Shown: piece after piece, positions 62,639 to 64,000 of the stretch | How the letters are laid out: every line of letters begins with the position of its first letter | Position numbering within the stretch: the first letter of the stretch is position 1 | Source of the DNA: Paenibacillus sp. MBLB1832 | Lineage (GTDB): Bacteria > Bacillota > Bacilli > Paenibacillales > NBRC-103111 | Direction of reading: 5' to 3' | NCBI RefSeq assembly: GCF_032271945.1 | Contig: NZ_CP130319.1 | Span: forward strand, 5,659,001-5,723,000 | Length of the DNA: 64,000 nt | Program-made: the position numbers and the translations under genes | The notes under the pieces: model-generated | What the model was told of the DNA's origin: nothing | Database searches by the model: none | What the model saw: the letters and a program-made list of their open reading frames with translations, nothing else

Positions 62639-62866
62639 TTATATTTGTACGCCCTTCTTGAGCGCTTTCTGTTCACTATTCGTGTTATTCACTAATGGAA
62701 GCAACTTCACACTTCGAATCATGCTAGACTGACATAAATGGCAAGTCGGCACGTGATCGAATGCAAAATTATCTCGCATCCAGCCTTTACAGCCTTCATT
62801 TTCACAAGACCATATCGTCACATTTTCTAGAGGCATCTCTTCAAGCGACTTTTTTCTGGAATACAT
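62639..62866 (-). CDS. YdjO-like cold-inducible zinc-ribbon protein
   Basis: 75 residues with two cysteine pairs, CENEGC (about 21-26) and CHLC (about 42-45), forming a likely zinc site. IWSCENEGCKGWMRDNFAFD resembles the cold-inducible protein YdjO of Bacillus. It lies 128 bases downstream of a cold-shock protein gene on the same strand, which supports a cold-related role. AAGGAGG is nine bases before ATG 62866. Confidence 0.75.
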   Translation of the reverse strand: MYSRKKSLEEMPLENVTIWSCENEGCKGWMRDNFAFDHVPTCHLCQSSMIRSVKLLPLVNNTNSEQKALKKGVQI

Positions 62867-62949
62867 GGATAAACCTCCTTAGAGTTTTCGTTAGAAAACT
62901 GGCTTCGTAAGCATTCGCTTTAAAGTTACCTAACATCTGCCTTAAATTG

Positions 62950-62983
62950 AAAAAGACTGCCATTACTTGCGTAAAGGCAGTCT
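62950..62983 (-). terminator. Cold-shock gene terminator
   Basis: Minus-strand AGACTGCC and GGCAGTCT around a 14-base loop, then TTTTTC. Confidence 0.8.
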
Positions 62984-62994
62984 CTGTAATTATA

Positions 62995-63195
62995 TTACAG
63001 TTTTACAACGTTCTCAGCTTGTGGTCCGCGGTTACCTTGAACTACGCTGAATTCTACTGCTTGACCTTCGTCAAGAGTTTTGAAACCTTCGCCTTGAATT
63101 GCGGAGAAGTGAACGAATACATCGTTTCCACCTTCAACCTCGATGAAACCGAAACCTTTTTCTGCGTTAAACCATTTTACTGTACCAGTAGCCAT
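62995..63195 (-). CDS. cspB: Cold-shock protein (CspB type)
   Basis: 66 residues. Five-strand OB fold with RNA-binding motifs [12 protein letters not shown] (RNP1, about 7-18) and VFVHFSAIQ (RNP2, about 27-35). It acts as an RNA chaperone at low temperature. GGAGGTATTTCACA precedes ATG 63195. The long leader with a 22-base-pair hairpin and its own promoter suggests post-transcriptional control by temperature. The specific paralogue (CspB, C or D) cannot be fixed. Confidence 0.93.
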   Translation of the reverse strand: MATGTVKWFNAEKGFGFIEVEGGNDVFVHFSAIQGEGFKTLDEGQAVEFSVVQGNRGPQAENVVKL

Positions 63196-63246
63196 TGTGA
63201 AATACCTCCAAAAATTATTAACATGTTTTATTCTTCAAAGAGAAAA

Positions 63247-63359
63247 AATTCACACATTGTATAAGGTTCACTAACAAAATGAAAACCCTTTACAATATGT
63301 GAATTCAGGTTCTTTTTGTCGATTGGATTCATCATAACACAGCCGCTATGAAAACGCAA
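63247..63359 (-). promoter_or_regulatory. cspB promoter and long leader hairpin followed by a T-tract
   Basis: Minus-strand TTGCGT (63354-63359), 17 bases, TATGAT (63331-63336). About 20 bases later a stem of 22 positions, 63284-63305 with 63247-63268 (mostly A-T and G-U pairs), is followed by TTTTTT at 63243-63248. The untranslated leader is about 130 bases. The AT-rich stem would be unstable when warm and stable when cold, and could act as thermosensor or attenuator. Confidence 0.65.
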
Positions 63360-63497
63360 ACTATTTCCATTGTTTACAAGTGGAGGCGGTTCTGATCCCC
63401 CAACTTTAGTCTAGGATGCAACTTAGTCTACAGACGGTTTGATGCTTAGAAGGGAGGGACTATACTTGACATATCGAGCATAGGAGGGTTTTCAACC

Positions 63498-64000
63498 GTG
63501 TACACCATTAGTATTCAAACGATATTAAGCGCCAGTTTATTGTACGTCATCTTCACTTGGATCGGCAGCGTGAAAGCATCCCGTTTCCTATACAGCGGCA
63601 GCTTAGAGAAGCTCCAGCGCAAAACACGCAAGCTATTGTTCTGGGCGTGGTTCCCCGCCATACCTGCTGCCGCGATCACAGCGGCCATCATCTGGCTGCA
63701 GCAACATATGGAGCCGACCTTCTGGAAGGACCGTCTTTTCTTCAACGTACCGCTGGTCGTTCTTCCGCTTTTGAGCATGTGGTTCGTGTCTGTCCCTCTA
63801 TTAATGAAGCTCCGCTCCCTAACCAAGCAAGGAGTAGCCGAAGGCAGCGGTAAGATCGAACCGATGATGTTCCAACTGGCTGCAAGCCCTAGACTCATTT
63901 TTCCCTACCAACTAACGGCGCTTAGCGCTCTCACTTCGCTTTACTTCGCATTAGTTCCAGCAACACCGTTCGAGTGGTTACAGGTCGCCGTACCTCTTGC
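63498..64000 (+). CDS. Multi-pass membrane protein, partial
   Basis: The gene continues past the right edge; 167 codons are visible from GTG 63498 (TAGGAGGG nine bases upstream). Hydrophobic segments are at about 5-22, 46-66, 81-103 and 138-158, with basic loops between. No family recognised. A TTGATG-N16-TATACT promoter near 63440-63470 and direct repeats just upstream suggest regulation. Confidence 0.6.
   Translation, partial: MYTISIQTILSASLLYVIFTWIGSVKASRFLYSGSLEKLQRKTRKLLFWAWFPAIPAAAITAAIIWLQQHMEPTFWKDRLFFNVPLVVLPLLSMWFVSVPLLMKLRSLTKQGVAEGSGKIEPMMFQLAASPRLIFPYQLTALSALTSLYFALVPATPFEWLQVAVPL

Overview
The window reads as a chromosomal segment of an endospore-forming Bacillota bacterium, most likely Paenibacillus or a close relative. 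The evidence is the strong AGGAGG ribosome sites, frequent GTG and TTG starts, and gene types typical of that group: BmrCD with an attenuator leader peptide, GlpP, thioredoxin-type ArsC, a YdjO-like cold protein and OmpR-type two-component pairs. No rRNA, tRNA, CRISPR array, prophage or intact insertion sequence was seen.

Layout. 1-4530: the N-terminus of a TetL-like efflux pump, then a heterodimeric multidrug ABC exporter (bmrC-bmrD) behind a 32-codon leader peptide and two terminators. 4781-10236: small proteins, a patatin lipase, a DUF2231 membrane protein, a StyA-like flavin monooxygenase and a BlaI/M56 repressor-protease pair; the DUF2231 and blaI promoters carry matching operators. 10397-13010: pirin and a covalent-flavin alditol oxidase. 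13478-17195: a molybdopterin oxidoreductase with FdhD, a DUF2294 protein and a structured leader. 17371-22088: small membrane proteins, then an arsenic operon (arsR-arsB-arsC fusion-DUF72). 22222-27800: two cation/proton antiporters, a secreted repeat protein and a two-component system. 27963-37839: a 117-residue unknown, glnS, an M29 aminopeptidase, a WYL regulator with DinB, an SDR, YetF, a TVP38-like protein and two secreted proteins. 37936-43323: decayed gene fragments flanking a glycerol operon (glpP-glpK-glpD) with two related antiterminator-type leaders. 43500-47918: MBL/TetR, an M42 peptidase, a GNAT, and a graveyard with histidine-kinase and IS1182-type remnants. 47947-53701: a second two-component system, PadR with its MFS pump, and an oxidoreductase. 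53866-64000: a BmrA-like ABC exporter, a diguanylate cyclase, an iron alcohol dehydrogenase, a nuclease-helicase, an M23 peptidase, and cold-shock genes with a long leader hairpin.

The most unusual structure is in the gaps between genes. Seven intergenic arrays are built from short inverted-repeat 'heads' of four sequence types: GGTTAACC, TGCANNNNTGCA, GGAACNNNGTTCC and GTTGTANNNNNTACAAC. Within one array all heads are of one type. In every array the head centres alternate at about 50-52 and 61-63 bases, giving a period near 113. Families with different heads share this spacing, and two of them also share spacer sequence. I know of no described element with this architecture.
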